Source: Marinimicrobium koreense
Lineage (GTDB): Bacteria > Pseudomonadota > Gammaproteobacteria > Pseudomonadales > Cellvibrionaceae
Direction: 5' to 3'
Length of the DNA stretch: 64,000 bases
Assembly: GCF_003762925.1 (NCBI RefSeq)
Contig: NZ_RJUK01000001.1
Span: forward strand, 1,550,001 to 1,614,000
The position numbers were made by a program, and so were the translations under genes. The first letter of the stretch is position 1. The number at the start of each line of letters is the position of its first letter. Below the pieces are notes generated by a model. That model was not told the DNA's origin. It saw only the letters and a program-made list of their open reading frames with translations, and ran no database searches. This document shows positions 9,705 to 18,825 of this stretch, in pieces.

Positions 9705-12182
9705 ATGACTGTAAATACCCCTCGTATTTTCGCTGTTTTCGCCCTGGTGCTCCTGGGCGCCCTGTCCACTGCGTGCTCTGACTCCGACCAGGGCGCGGAA
9801 AAGCCCACCTCGACTCAGCCAGGCGACCTGCTGGGCTCTGTGCTGATCTTCTCCAAATCCCCCGAGTGGCAGCACGAGTCGATCCCGGCCGGGGTCCAGG
9901 CAGTGACCGATCTGGTGGAGGCACGCGGTCTGACAGCAGAGGCAACGGATGACGCCAGCGTGTTTACCGATGAGCAGCTCCAGACGATGGCGGCGGTGGT
10001 GTTCGTCAACACCCGCGGAGATGTGCTCAACGCACAGCAGCAACTGGCGTTCGAGCGCTACATCCAGGCGGGCGGCGGCTTTGTGGGCATCCACTCGGCG
10101 GCGGACACCGAGGGCGACTGGCATTGGTATCGCCGCCTGCTGGGCGCGACGTTCAAATCCCACCCCAGCGACCCGGCGGACGTGCAGGCGGCCACCGTCA
10201 AGGTGGTCAACCCCCATCACCCGGCCACCGAAACGCTGCCGGCGCAGTTCCGGCTGGCGGACGAGTGGTACGATTTTCAGCAGCTGTCCGATCGCCGCAC
10301 GGACCTGTTGACTCTGGACGAGCGCAGCTACCAGGGCGGCCAGCACGGCGCTTACCACCCTATCGCCTGGTACCACGACTTTGACGGCGGGCGGGCCTTC
10401 TACACCGGCTTGGGCCATACCATCGAGATGTTCAGCGAACCGTTATTTTTGAAGCACCTGGACGGCGGGCTTGAGTATGCCCTGGCCGAACGTCGGCCGC
10501 CGGATTACGCCGAGGTGAAACCGGACCCCCGCCGCTTCAAGCGCGACATCCTGGTGGATGACCTGAACGAGCCGGTGAGCTTTGATGTGACCGAGGACTA
10601 CAGCGCCGCCATGATCGCCCAGCGCCAGGGCAAGCTCCTCTGGGTGGATGTAGGCACCCGGGAAATGACCGAAATGGCCGAGTTTGAAGTGTTCGCGCCC
10701 GCCAAGAATATCGAGTTTGGTCTGATCGCGGTGGCCTTCGACCCCGACTTTGCCGAGAACGGGCTGATCTACGCCATGTACAACCTGCCGGACGAGAGCG
10801 GCGAGCACGATCTGCTGCAACGGCTGGCGCAGTTCAAGGTGGACGGAAAAACCGTGGACATGACCTCTGAACAGGTGTTGCTGGACATTCCCAACGACAA
10901 CACCTGCTGCCATACGGGCGGCAATCTGGAATTTGACCAGCACGGCAACCTGTTCGTCGCTCTGGGGGACAACGCCAACCCCTTCGAGTCCAACGGTTCC
11001 GGTCCGATCAACAACACCGCCGAAGGCACGCATCACGATGCCCTGCGCAGCGCGGGCAATACCCAGGACCTGCGCGGCAAGATCCTGCGCATCCAGCCGG
11101 ACAAGAACGGCGGTTACAGCATTCCCGAGGGCAACCTGTTCGCGGACCCGGAACAGGGCCGCCCCGAGATTTATGTGATGGGCACCCGCAACCCCTACAC
11201 CATCGCCGTGGATGAGAGCACCGGCACGCTCTATTACGGCGATATCGGCCCCGACGCCAAGGAAGAGACGGCCGACTTCGGCCCGCGCGGTTACGATGAA
11301 ATCAACAAAGTGACCGAGGCCGGCAACTTCGGCTGGCCTACCATGGTGGGCAACAATATCCCCTACCGCATGTACGACTATGAGGAAGAAACCAGTGGCA
11401 AGCTGTTCAACCCACTGGCGCCGGAGAATTTCTCGCCGCGCAATACCGGACTGGAGGTGCTGCCACCAGCCCAACCGGCGCTGATCTGGTACCCCTACAA
11501 CAACACCGAGCGCTTCCCCGAACTGGGCCAGGGCGGCCGCAACGCCCTGGTGGCCGGCATGTATCCGGACTCTGGAGAGTTGGCCTACCCCGCGTACTAC
11601 CAGGGCAAACTGATCATCGGCGACTTTATGCGCAGTTGGATCAAGGTGGTCACCCTTGATGAGTACGACAATGTGGTCAAAATCGAGGACCTGGCGCCGG
11701 CGGTCGACTTTGCCGGGCCCCTGGACCTGAAAATTACCCCTGATGGCCGCTTGTGGGTGCTGGAATACGGCTCCCAGTGGTGGGCCGGCGGTAAAGAGGC
11801 CAAGCTGAGTGTGGTGGAATACGACGCGGACGCTGAGCTGGCCGAGCTGAACGACGATGAGGTAACCGCCACCGCTGGCAACGACGGCATCGGGCATGAA
11901 GCCCAGCTTGAAATCGCCGAAGGTAAAGCGGCCGCCAAGGACACCAGCTGTGTGGCCTGCCACCAGGAACGCACTGAGTCCGTGGGCCCGAGCTTTCTGG
12001 CCATCAAGCAGAAGTACGGCGACCTGGATGACCCCACAGCCTACATCGCCAGCGCCATCGCCAATGGCAGCTCCGGCAAATGGGGCGAACACGCCATGCC
12101 TGCGCATAACTTCCTGGAGCAAGAGACCCGGGAAAAACTGGCGGCCTACATCTTATCCATCACGCCGGAAGGCGAGGAGTAA
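9705..12182 (+). CDS. ThuA - glucose/sorbosone dehydrogenase - cytochrome c fusion lipoprotein
   Basis: An 825-residue exported protein with three modules. After a signal peptide with lipobox STAC comes a ThuA-like domain (about 40-255, with GGGFVGIHSA and FYTGLGH). A beta-propeller of the glucose/sorbosone dehydrogenase (PQQ-type) family spans about 270-705 (HTGGNLEFD, LRGKILRI, GTRNPY, GNFGWP). A class I cytochrome c domain follows with heme site CVACH (749-753) and a likely axial Met near HAMPAH. Such proteins oxidise aldoses in the periplasm and pass electrons through the fused heme; the exact sugar is unknown. ATG 9705 is used; a GTG at 9693 is an alternative, and neither has a clear Shine-Dalgarno sequence. 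It lies 163 bp before a pentonate catabolic gene set, so a pentose is an attractive substrate. Confidence 0.9.
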   Translation: MTVNTPRIFAVFALVLLGALSTACSDSDQGAEKPTSTQPGDLLGSVLIFSKSPEWQHESIPAGVQAVTDLVEARGLTAEATDDASVFTDEQLQTMAAVVFVNTRGDVLNAQQQLAFERYIQAGGGFVGIHSAADTEGDWHWYRRLLGATFKSHPSDPADVQAATVKVVNPHHPATETLPAQFRLADEWYDFQQLSDRRTDLLTLDERSYQGGQHGAYHPIAWYHDFDGGRAFYTGLGHTIEMFSEPLFLKHLDGGLEYALAERRPPDYAEVKPDPRRFKRDILVDDLNEPVSFDVTEDYSAAMIAQRQGKLLWVDVGTREMTEMAEFEVFAPAKNIEFGLIAVAFDPDFAENGLIYAMYNLPDESGEHDLLQRLAQFKVDGKTVDMTSEQVLLDIPNDNTCCHTGGNLEFDQHGNLFVALGDNANPFESNGSGPINNTAEGTHHDALRSAGNTQDLRGKILRIQPDKNGGYSIPEGNLFADPEQGRPEIYVMGTRNPYTIAVDESTGTLYYGDIGPDAKEETADFGPRGYDEINKVTEAGNFGWPTMVGNNIPYRMYDYEEETSGKLFNPLAPENFSPRNTGLEVLPPAQPALIWYPYNNTERFPELGQGGRNALVAGMYPDSGELAYPAYYQGKLIIGDFMRSWIKVVTLDEYDNVVKIEDLAPAVDFAGPLDLKITPDGRLWVLEYGSQWWAGGKEAKLSVVEYDADAELAELNDDEVTATAGNDGIGHEAQLEIAEGKAAAKDTSCVACHQERTESVGPSFLAIKQKYGDLDDPTAYIASAIANGSSGKWGEHAMPAHNFLEQETREKLAAYILSITPEGEE

Positions 12183-12345
12183 AGCCGCTCCGGCCGGCAT
12201 CGCTCTGGGCAACCCGACGATGCCGACCCCCTGCTCTGAATGCCTGTTTGGGGCGATTTGACCCAACGACGGTTTGCCTGCGCTTTGGTTATCGACTATT
12301 GTCATAATGTCCTACAAACCATAAGTATCGGCAAACGGGGGCATT

Positions 12346-13935
12346 ATGCGTATTTCTGGAGATATCTACTATCAGGGGGAGTGGCACAAAGGAGAGAGCG
12401 AGGGGTATCAGGCGCTCGATCCAGCCAGCGGCAAATCGCTGGAGCCGGTCATGTCCGCCGCCAGCGAAGTCCAGGTGGATACCGCCGCTCAGGCCGCGGC
12501 CGAGGCCTTTGCCGAATACCGGAACACCAGCCTGACCGAGCGGGCCAAATTTCTGCGCTGTTGCGCCGATGAAATCATGAACCTGGGTGAGGCTTTGACG
12601 GACCGGGTCAGTGCCGAAACCGGCTACCCCACCGCCCGCGCCGAAGGCGAGCGGGCCAGAACCTGCGGCCAACTGCGCATGTTCGCCGACTACATCGAAA
12701 GCGGCGACCACCTGGACGCCCGCATCGACACCGCCCAGCCCGACCGCCAGCCCCTACCCAAACCCGATCTTCGCTATGTGAATCAGGCCCTGGGGCCGGT
12801 GGCGGTATTCGGGGTGGCCAACTTTCCCCTGGCGTTCTCAGTGGCCGGCGGCGACACCGCTTCGGCCCTGGCGGCCGGCTGCCCGGTGGTGGTAAAGAGC
12901 CACCCCTCTCACCCGGGCACGTCCGAGCTTGTGGGTAGAGCCATGGCCACGGCGGCAGAAAAGTCAGGCATGCCCGCCGGGGTTTTCTCCCTCTTGCGGG
13001 GCGATAACGCAGTCGGTGCCCGACTGGTTCAGGCGCCCCAGATTAAAGCCGTGGGCTTTACCGGCTCTTTCAAGGGCGGCATGGCCCTGCACAAGCTGGC
13101 CAACGAGCGCCCGGACCCCATTCCCGTGTTTGCGGAGATGAGTAGTGTCAATCCGCTGGTGCTGCTGCCCGAGGCGCTGAAAGATTCCGCCGAGACGATT
13201 GCCAAAGGCTTCGTGGGTTCGATGACCATGGGCACCGGCCAGTTTTGCGTTAAACCCGGCCTGGTACTGGCCCTAGAGGGGGCCGAACTGGAAGCATTCC
13301 TCAATGCCGCCAGTGAGCAGTTACAGCAGACTGACGCGGGGGTGATGCTGAACGAAGGCATCTGTTCGTCCTATGACAAAGGGCTGACCGGTTATCTCAA
13401 TCAGGATTTTGTGCAGGTGCTGGCCCAAGGCCGAGAGGCACAGAGCGAGCAAGGCTTCCATGCCCGCCCCACCCTGCTGCGAACCCGTGCCGAGGATTTT
13501 CTTAAACATCCCGAGATTCACGACGAACTTTTTGGCCCAGCATCCCTGGTGGTGGTCTGCAAGGACTCCAACCAACTACGTAGCGTACTGGATACCCTGG
13601 ACGGACAGTTGAGCGGCACTATTCATAGCACCCAGGAGGAATTGGCCCACCACAAAGCGTTAGTAGACCTGCTGACCGCAAAAGTGGGCCGCCTTGTGAT
13701 CAATGGCTTCCCGACGGGTGTGGAAGTCTGCCCTTCCATGATGCACGGCGGCCCCTTCCCCGCCTCTACCGACGCGCGCTTTACCTCGGTCGGCACCGCC
13801 GCCATCCAGCGTTTTTTACGTCCTGTGTGCTTCCAGAACTTTCCCGAGCCGTTATTGCCCGACGCGCTGCGCGACAGTAATCCACTGAAGCTGACCAGAG
13901 TGGTCAATGGCACGCTTTCTCAGGAGGCCCTATGA
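12346..13935 (+). CDS. 2-oxoglutarate semialdehyde (2,5-dioxovalerate) dehydrogenase
   Basis: A 529-residue cytosolic aldehyde dehydrogenase of the 2,5-dioxopentanoate type (EC 1.2.1.26), which oxidises 2-oxoglutarate semialdehyde to 2-oxoglutarate with NAD(P)+. The catalytic cysteine is C301 in GTGQFCVKPG and the general base is E264 in VFAEMSSVNP. FGVANFPLAFSVAGGD and VVKSHPSHPGTS match this branch, not betaine-aldehyde types. It overlaps the dehydratase start by 4 bp (ATGA), so they are translationally coupled. It is the last enzyme of Weimberg-type pentose or hexarate pathways, fitting the downstream FAH and IlvD/Edd genes. Confidence 0.93.
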   Translation: MRISGDIYYQGEWHKGESEGYQALDPASGKSLEPVMSAASEVQVDTAAQAAAEAFAEYRNTSLTERAKFLRCCADEIMNLGEALTDRVSAETGYPTARAEGERARTCGQLRMFADYIESGDHLDARIDTAQPDRQPLPKPDLRYVNQALGPVAVFGVANFPLAFSVAGGDTASALAAGCPVVVKSHPSHPGTSELVGRAMATAAEKSGMPAGVFSLLRGDNAVGARLVQAPQIKAVGFTGSFKGGMALHKLANERPDPIPVFAEMSSVNPLVLLPEALKDSAETIAKGFVGSMTMGTGQFCVKPGLVLALEGAELEAFLNAASEQLQQTDAGVMLNEGICSSYDKGLTGYLNQDFVQVLAQGREAQSEQGFHARPTLLRTRAEDFLKHPEIHDELFGPASLVVVCKDSNQLRSVLDTLDGQLSGTIHSTQEELAHHKALVDLLTAKVGRLVINGFPTGVEVCPSMMHGGPFPASTDARFTSVGTAAIQRFLRPVCFQNFPEPLLPDALRDSNPLKLTRVVNGTLSQEAL

Positions 13936-15653
13936 GCCATAAGAAGAAACTGCGCAGTCAGGAATGGTTTGGCGGCAATGACAAAATGGGCTTTGTGCAC
14001 CGCTCCTGGCTGCGTAACCAGGGCTATCCCGACGACTATTTTCGCGGCCGCCCGGTCATCGGCATCTGCAACACCTGGTCCGAGCTGACCCCGTGCAACG
14101 GCCACTTGCGCGATATCGCCGAAGTGGTCAAAAAAGGCGTTCTGGAAGCCGGTGGCGTACCCTTTGAGTTCCCGGTCATGTCTTTGGGCGAAACCATCAT
14201 GCGTCCGACCACCATGCTGTTTCGCAATCTGGCGAGTATGGATGTGGAGGAGTCTATCCGGGCCAATCCCCTGGACGGCATCATCCTGCTGACGGGCTGC
14301 GATAAAACCACACCGTCGTTAATCATGGGCGCCTGCAGCGTCGACCTGCCCACCCTGGTGGTACCGGGCGGCCCCATGCTCAACGGGAAATTTCGCGGTG
14401 GCGAAATCGGTTCGGGTTCTTTCAACTGGCAGATCAAAGCCAAGAAAGACACCGAGGAATTCACCGACGAGGACTTTCTGGAGGCGGAAATCTGCGCGGC
14501 CCGAAGCGCCGGCCACTGCAATACCATGGGCACGGCTTCCACTATGGCCACCATGGCCGAAACCCTCGGTCTGACTTTGCCGGGCGCCTCGTCGATTCCA
14601 GCGGTGGATGCACGCAAAAAAGCCATGGCGCAGTTATCTGGCCGGCGTATCGTCGAGATGGTCAAGAATGATCTGAAGCTCAGCGATATTCTGGTGCGGG
14701 AAGCTTTTGAAAACGCGATCGTGGTCAACGCCGCCGTCGGTGGTTCCACCAACTTCATTATCCATTTGCAGGCCATTGCCGGTCGTATGGGCGTCCCACT
14801 AGAGCTGGAGGATTTTGATCGCATCGGCCGACATGTGCCGCTGCTGGTGAATCTTATGCCGTCGGGAAAGTATCTGATGGAGGATTACTTTTACGCGGGC
14901 GGTCTGGGTGTCGTGATGAACGAGCTGGGCGACTTGTTGCACGGCCAGTTGATGACCGCCAATGGCCGACACCTGGCCGACAATTATGTCAACGCCAGGT
15001 GCTACAACCGGGAGGTGATTGTTTCCCGGGACCAGCCGTTGAATCCGGCGGCGGGTATTGCGGTATTGAAAGGCAACCTGTGCGAGAACGGTGCTGTGAT
15101 CAAACCCTCCGCGGCCACGCCCAAACTGATGCAGCACCGAGGTAAGGCCGTGGTCTTCGAAAGCATGGAAGACTACCACGCCCGTATCGATGAGCCCGAT
15201 CTGGACATTGATGCGGACAGTGTGATTGTTCTGAAAGGCGTGGGCCCCAAAGGTTATCCGGGCATGCCCGAAGTGGGCAATGTGGACTTGCCTCGAAAAC
15301 TGACATTGCAGGGCGTCAAGGATATGGTCCGTATCTCCGACGGACGCATGAGCGGCACCGCGTACGGTACGGTGGTGCTGCATGTATCACCCGAGTCCAC
15401 CATCGGCGGTACCCTGGCGCTGGTGCAAGATGGCGATGAAATCGAGCTGGATGTCGAACGCCGTATGTTGCAGTTGCACGTCTCCGACGAAGAGTTGGCC
15501 GCACGACGTGCAAACTGGCAGGCGCCGGATCCCATGGCGACCCGAGGCTACGTGAGAATTTACCTCGACCATGTGGAACAGGCCGATCGAGGGGCCGACC
15601 TTGACGTATTGGTAGGCAAATCCGGAGCGAAGGTGGACCGGGACCTGCATTGA
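13932..15653 (+). CDS. Pentonate dehydratase (L-arabinonate/D-xylonate type), IlvD/Edd family
   Basis: A 573-residue IlvD/Edd dehydratase that removes water from a sugar acid to give a 2-keto-3-deoxy acid. Three cysteines fit the [2Fe-2S] ligands described for L-arabinonate dehydratase: C55 (LTPCNGH), C123 (LTGCDKTTP) and C196 (AGHCNTMGTAS). The opening LRSQEWFGGNDKMGFVHRSW is typical of arabinonate/xylonate dehydratases and differs from dihydroxy-acid dehydratase, a true copy of which is at 62238-63911. Sequence alone does not decide between L-arabinonate, D-xylonate and related substrates. The gene overlaps the aldehyde dehydrogenase before it and precedes the permease by 66 bp. Confidence 0.92.
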   Translation: MSHKKKLRSQEWFGGNDKMGFVHRSWLRNQGYPDDYFRGRPVIGICNTWSELTPCNGHLRDIAEVVKKGVLEAGGVPFEFPVMSLGETIMRPTTMLFRNLASMDVEESIRANPLDGIILLTGCDKTTPSLIMGACSVDLPTLVVPGGPMLNGKFRGGEIGSGSFNWQIKAKKDTEEFTDEDFLEAEICAARSAGHCNTMGTASTMATMAETLGLTLPGASSIPAVDARKKAMAQLSGRRIVEMVKNDLKLSDILVREAFENAIVVNAAVGGSTNFIIHLQAIAGRMGVPLELEDFDRIGRHVPLLVNLMPSGKYLMEDYFYAGGLGVVMNELGDLLHGQLMTANGRHLADNYVNARCYNREVIVSRDQPLNPAAGIAVLKGNLCENGAVIKPSAATPKLMQHRGKAVVFESMEDYHARIDEPDLDIDADSVIVLKGVGPKGYPGMPEVGNVDLPRKLTLQGVKDMVRISDGRMSGTAYGTVVLHVSPESTIGGTLALVQDGDEIELDVERRMLQLHVSDEELAARRANWQAPDPMATRGYVRIYLDHVEQADRGADLDVLVGKSGAKVDRDLH

Positions 15654-15719
15654 TACCGCGATAAGTCGCGCTAACGCGACAGGCTGTTTATCGCTCCACA
15701 ATAATAAGTAGGAGTGAGT

Positions 15720-17045
15720 ATGCTGATTGGCTATCTGGTGCTTTGTGTCGTTTTGATCGTGTTTCTTACCTCCCGATTGAAAGTGCACCCCTTTATCGCC
15801 CTATTGCTGGTAGCCCTGCTATACGGGTTTCTGGCGGGCATGCCGGCGGACGATATTATCGCAGCGGTCAATGAGGGTTTCGGTCGAACGCTGGGTGGGA
15901 TCGGGCTGATCATCATTCTGGGTATCATCATCGGCAGTTTTCTGGAGCACACCGGCGCCGCCTACCGTATTGCCGATCGGCTACTGGCGTTGCTGGGGCG
16001 AAAGAACATTGCGCCCTCCATGGGCATCATGGGTTATGTGGTATCCATTCCGGTCTTCGCCGACAGTGGTTTTATTCTGCTTTCTCCCCTGAACAAATCC
16101 CTGTGCAAAAAGGCTGGCATCACTCTGGCCGGCGCGGCCATTGCCCTGAGCTTGGGTCTGACGGTGTCGCACACCATGGTGCCGCCCACGCCCGGCCCCA
16201 TTGCCGCCGCAGGCATTCTCGGTGCGAATCTGGGGCAGGTACTATTGGTGGGTTTACCGGTCAGCCTGATTGCCTTGACGGTGAGTATTCTCTTTGCCTC
16301 CAAGTACGTCGCGCGGTTTCAGGTGGACCCTTTGCCGGATCTGGATGAAGCCCGCCTGGAAGAGCTGTCCCGCCAGGCGCCCTCTCTGGTCAAATCGATT
16401 CTGCCCATAGTGGTTCCAATTCTGCTAATCGTCAGTAAGTCGTTGCTCAGTATTTTTGAGTTGTCGCCCTCGTTTTTTACTCAGGTTGTCAACTTTATCG
16501 GCGAGCCTTTTGTGGCGTTGTTGATCGGCGTATTTCTGTCGCTCTTGTTGCCCAAGAAGCTGGAAGTCGAAATGTGGTCCACCAGTGGCTGGATCGGAAA
16601 GTCCCTGGCCAATGCAGCGTCCATTATCCTGATTACCGGCGCTGGGGGCATTTTCGGCCATATGCTCCAGCGTTCCGGAATCGCTGATACTTTGGGTGAA
16701 ACGGTGTCCAGTTGGAACCTTGGCATATGGCTCCCGTTTTTGCTGGCCGCCTCCATAAAAACTGCCCAGGGCTCGTCCACTGTGGCTCTGATTACCGCTG
16801 CTTCCATCATGGCACCACTCATGGAGACGCTGGGTTTTGTGAGCGGGTTGGAAAAAGCATTGGTGGTGCTGGTCATAGGCGCGGGTTCTGCCGTCGTCTC
16901 ACACGCCAATGACAGCTTTTTTTGGGTGGTGACGCAGATGTCCGGCATGGATGCCAAGACCGGTTATAAAACTCATACGTTAGGCACACTGGTGATGGGT
17001 ACCAGTGCCGCGACTTGCGTGTTCATCATCAGCCTATTGGTATAG
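15720..17045 (+). CDS. GntP-family sugar-acid permease
   Basis: A 441-residue, very hydrophobic inner-membrane protein of the gluconate:H+ symporter family. About 12 membrane helices can be drawn. Family motifs include GIMGYVVSIPVFADSGFILL (loop with conserved D) and VSHTMVPPTPGPIAAAGILG, and near the end MAPLMETLGF and SHANDSFFWVVTQMSG. Its place inside a pentonate catabolic set makes a pentonate the likely cargo. ATG 15720 has AGGAG at 15710-15714; a GTG at 15714 lies inside that site. Confidence 0.93.
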   Translation: MLIGYLVLCVVLIVFLTSRLKVHPFIALLLVALLYGFLAGMPADDIIAAVNEGFGRTLGGIGLIIILGIIIGSFLEHTGAAYRIADRLLALLGRKNIAPSMGIMGYVVSIPVFADSGFILLSPLNKSLCKKAGITLAGAAIALSLGLTVSHTMVPPTPGPIAAAGILGANLGQVLLVGLPVSLIALTVSILFASKYVARFQVDPLPDLDEARLEELSRQAPSLVKSILPIVVPILLIVSKSLLSIFELSPSFFTQVVNFIGEPFVALLIGVFLSLLLPKKLEVEMWSTSGWIGKSLANAASIILITGAGGIFGHMLQRSGIADTLGETVSSWNLGIWLPFLLAASIKTAQGSSTVALITAASIMAPLMETLGFVSGLEKALVVLVIGAGSAVVSHANDSFFWVVTQMSGMDAKTGYKTHTLGTLVMGTSAATCVFIISLLV

Positions 17046-17061
17046 GGGGAACTTTCAAGCC

Positions 17062-17898
17062 ATGAAAATCCATAAATTGACTGACGGTATACTGATTGAG
17101 CAAAACGACCAGTGGTACCGGGTGCGGGACCAGTCCTGGGACGAGTTTATTAACGACGATAACCTGTACGGGAAAACCGAAGCATTGGTCAGCGGGATGA
17201 CCGCTATTGATAATGCCGAGGATCTGTTGGCGAGCTCGCTGGACGCACCCATGCAGAGTCAGGAGCTTTGGGCCAGTGGCGTTACCTATATGCGCAGCAA
17301 ACAGGGCCGGCAGGAAGAGAGCGAGAAAACCGGCGGATCGGATTTCTACGCCCGGGTTTACGAAGCCGAGCGCCCCGAGCTGTTTTTCAAGGCCAGCCGC
17401 CACCGGGTGGTCGGCCACGGGGGCAAGGTCCGTATCCGGAGGGATTCCAGCTGGGATGTCCCCGAGCCGGAGCTGGTTCTGGTGTTGAGCAGCTCCGGAA
17501 AAATCATCGGTTACACGATCGGCAACGATATGAGCTCCCGCAGCATTGAAGGTGAAAACCCGCTCTATCTGCCTCAGGCCAAAACCTACGACGGCTGTGC
17601 GGCCCTGGGACCCTGCATTCTCGTGACGCAAGCGCCTCTCGCCAGTGACACCCAAATACAGCTGACCATCAGCCGAAATCAGGAACCGATTTTTACCGGG
17701 GATGTTGAAATCAATCAGATCAAACGCGGCTTTGAGGAATTGGCCGGATTTCTGTTTCGCGAGTGCAGCTTCCCGAACGGCGCTCTTCTGATGACCGGCA
17801 CCGGCATTGTGCCCGGCGGCGACTTCACCCTTGAGTCCGGCGATATTGTCAGCATTACCGTGCCGGAGATCGGCACCTTGACGAATCAGGTCGCCTAG
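17062..17898 (+). CDS. FAH-family 2-keto-3-deoxy-pentonate dehydratase
   Basis: 278 residues of the fumarylacetoacetate hydrolase superfamily. RRDSSWDVPEPELVLVL, GYTIGNDMSSRSIEGENPLY and LPQAKTYDGCAALGP match the 2-dehydro-3-deoxy-D-arabinonate dehydratase / XylX branch (EC 4.2.1.141 type), which yields 2-oxoglutarate semialdehyde. The likely metal ligands are E135, E137 and D156. With the aldehyde dehydrogenase and the pentonate dehydratase it completes a route to 2-oxoglutarate. ATG 17062 fits the family start; the longer frame from 17005 overlaps the permease gene and is unlikely. Confidence 0.9.
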   Translation: MKIHKLTDGILIEQNDQWYRVRDQSWDEFINDDNLYGKTEALVSGMTAIDNAEDLLASSLDAPMQSQELWASGVTYMRSKQGRQEESEKTGGSDFYARVYEAERPELFFKASRHRVVGHGGKVRIRRDSSWDVPEPELVLVLSSSGKIIGYTIGNDMSSRSIEGENPLYLPQAKTYDGCAALGPCILVTQAPLASDTQIQLTISRNQEPIFTGDVEINQIKRGFEELAGFLFRECSFPNGALLMTGTGIVPGGDFTLESGDIVSITVPEIGTLTNQVA

Positions 17899-17982
17899 TT
17901 GAGAAACCATACCGATTTAGGGGATACTCTCGGGTTTCCTCTGGAATTCACCAGGAGGAGTGTCAAATAGGATAAGGTTCCG

Positions 17983-18708
17983 ATGTCAGCACTGTTCGAG
18001 GAAATCGACAGCCAAAACTCCCCGCTCGGGGAGATCTCCCTGCGCCGTCGCCGCATGCCCGCCTTTGGCGACCGGGACATCTATGAGGTCAAGCTGGGCG
18101 ATGAGTTCTTGATGTCCAGCATGTTTGTGGAGGCCGAAGAAGCCCTGTCCACGCTGGGCCTGGCGGCCGTGGAGGGTGCCCCGCTCAGTGTCGTGGTGGG
18201 CGGCCTGGGCCTGGGCTATACCGCTGTGGCAGCGCTGAAGGACGAGAGGATATCCGAGCTGTTTGTGGTCGAGGCCCTGGATACCGTGATTGGCTGGCAT
18301 CGAGACGAAAAAGTGCCGCTCGGGAAAATACTCAATGCCGATGCGCGCAACCACTATGTGCTGGACAGTTTTTTCGACCTGGCAACGGACCCCAAGGCCG
18401 GTTTTGATCCGGATGACCCGAACAAGCGTTTCGATGCGATTCTTCTGGATATCGACCACTCCCCCACCGAATACCTGAATGCCGGTAACGCCGGGTTTTA
18501 CACCTCGGAAAACCTGGGGCTGATGGCCGCGAAGCTCAAATCCAAGGGTGTGTTCGCCATGTGGTCCCAGAACCTGCCGGAAGCCCGCTTTGAGGCCTTG
18601 CTGAAAACGGTGTTCGCGCGTGTGGAATCCCACGTGGTTTCTTTCTATAACCCGTTTCAAAGCGGCGAATCGACCAACTCGGTATACGTCTGCATGAAGG
18701 GCAGCTAA
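17983..18708 (+). CDS. Spermidine synthase-like methyltransferase-fold protein
   Basis: 241 residues with a Rossmann-type S-adenosyl or decarboxy-SAM binding fold related to spermidine synthase. GGLGLGYTA (73-81) is the glycine loop, FVVEAL the acidic strand end, and LLDIDHSPTE the conserved DxD-like segment. It ends with FARVESHVVSFYNPF. The polyamine synthase gatekeeper residues are not obvious, so the substrate is open; such proteins are common as spermidine-synthase-like paralogues. AGGATAAGG upstream of ATG 17983 is a good ribosome-binding site. Confidence 0.75.
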   Translation: MSALFEEIDSQNSPLGEISLRRRRMPAFGDRDIYEVKLGDEFLMSSMFVEAEEALSTLGLAAVEGAPLSVVVGGLGLGYTAVAALKDERISELFVVEALDTVIGWHRDEKVPLGKILNADARNHYVLDSFFDLATDPKAGFDPDDPNKRFDAILLDIDHSPTEYLNAGNAGFYTSENLGLMAAKLKSKGVFAMWSQNLPEARFEALLKTVFARVESHVVSFYNPFQSGESTNSVYVCMKGS

Positions 18709-18825
18709 GACGGACAATCCGGGAGTGAGGGGTAAAGCCGCTGCCATAGCCTCACGGCCTCTTGTGGGTTAGGATGAGTGTTGCACATTTGCCTCATCCA
18801 CCCGGCCCGAGGAGAGACTGCCCCT

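Noticed and set aside
10443-12122. 559-codon open frame on the minus strand
   Set aside because: It lies wholly inside the ThuA/dehydrogenase/cytochrome gene, is Val/Gly/His-rich as expected of an antisense GC-rich frame, and has no motif.
13932-15653. Calling this gene ilvD
   Set aside because: It is IlvD/Edd family, but its N-terminus and context fit a pentonate dehydratase; the true ilvD is at 62238-63911.
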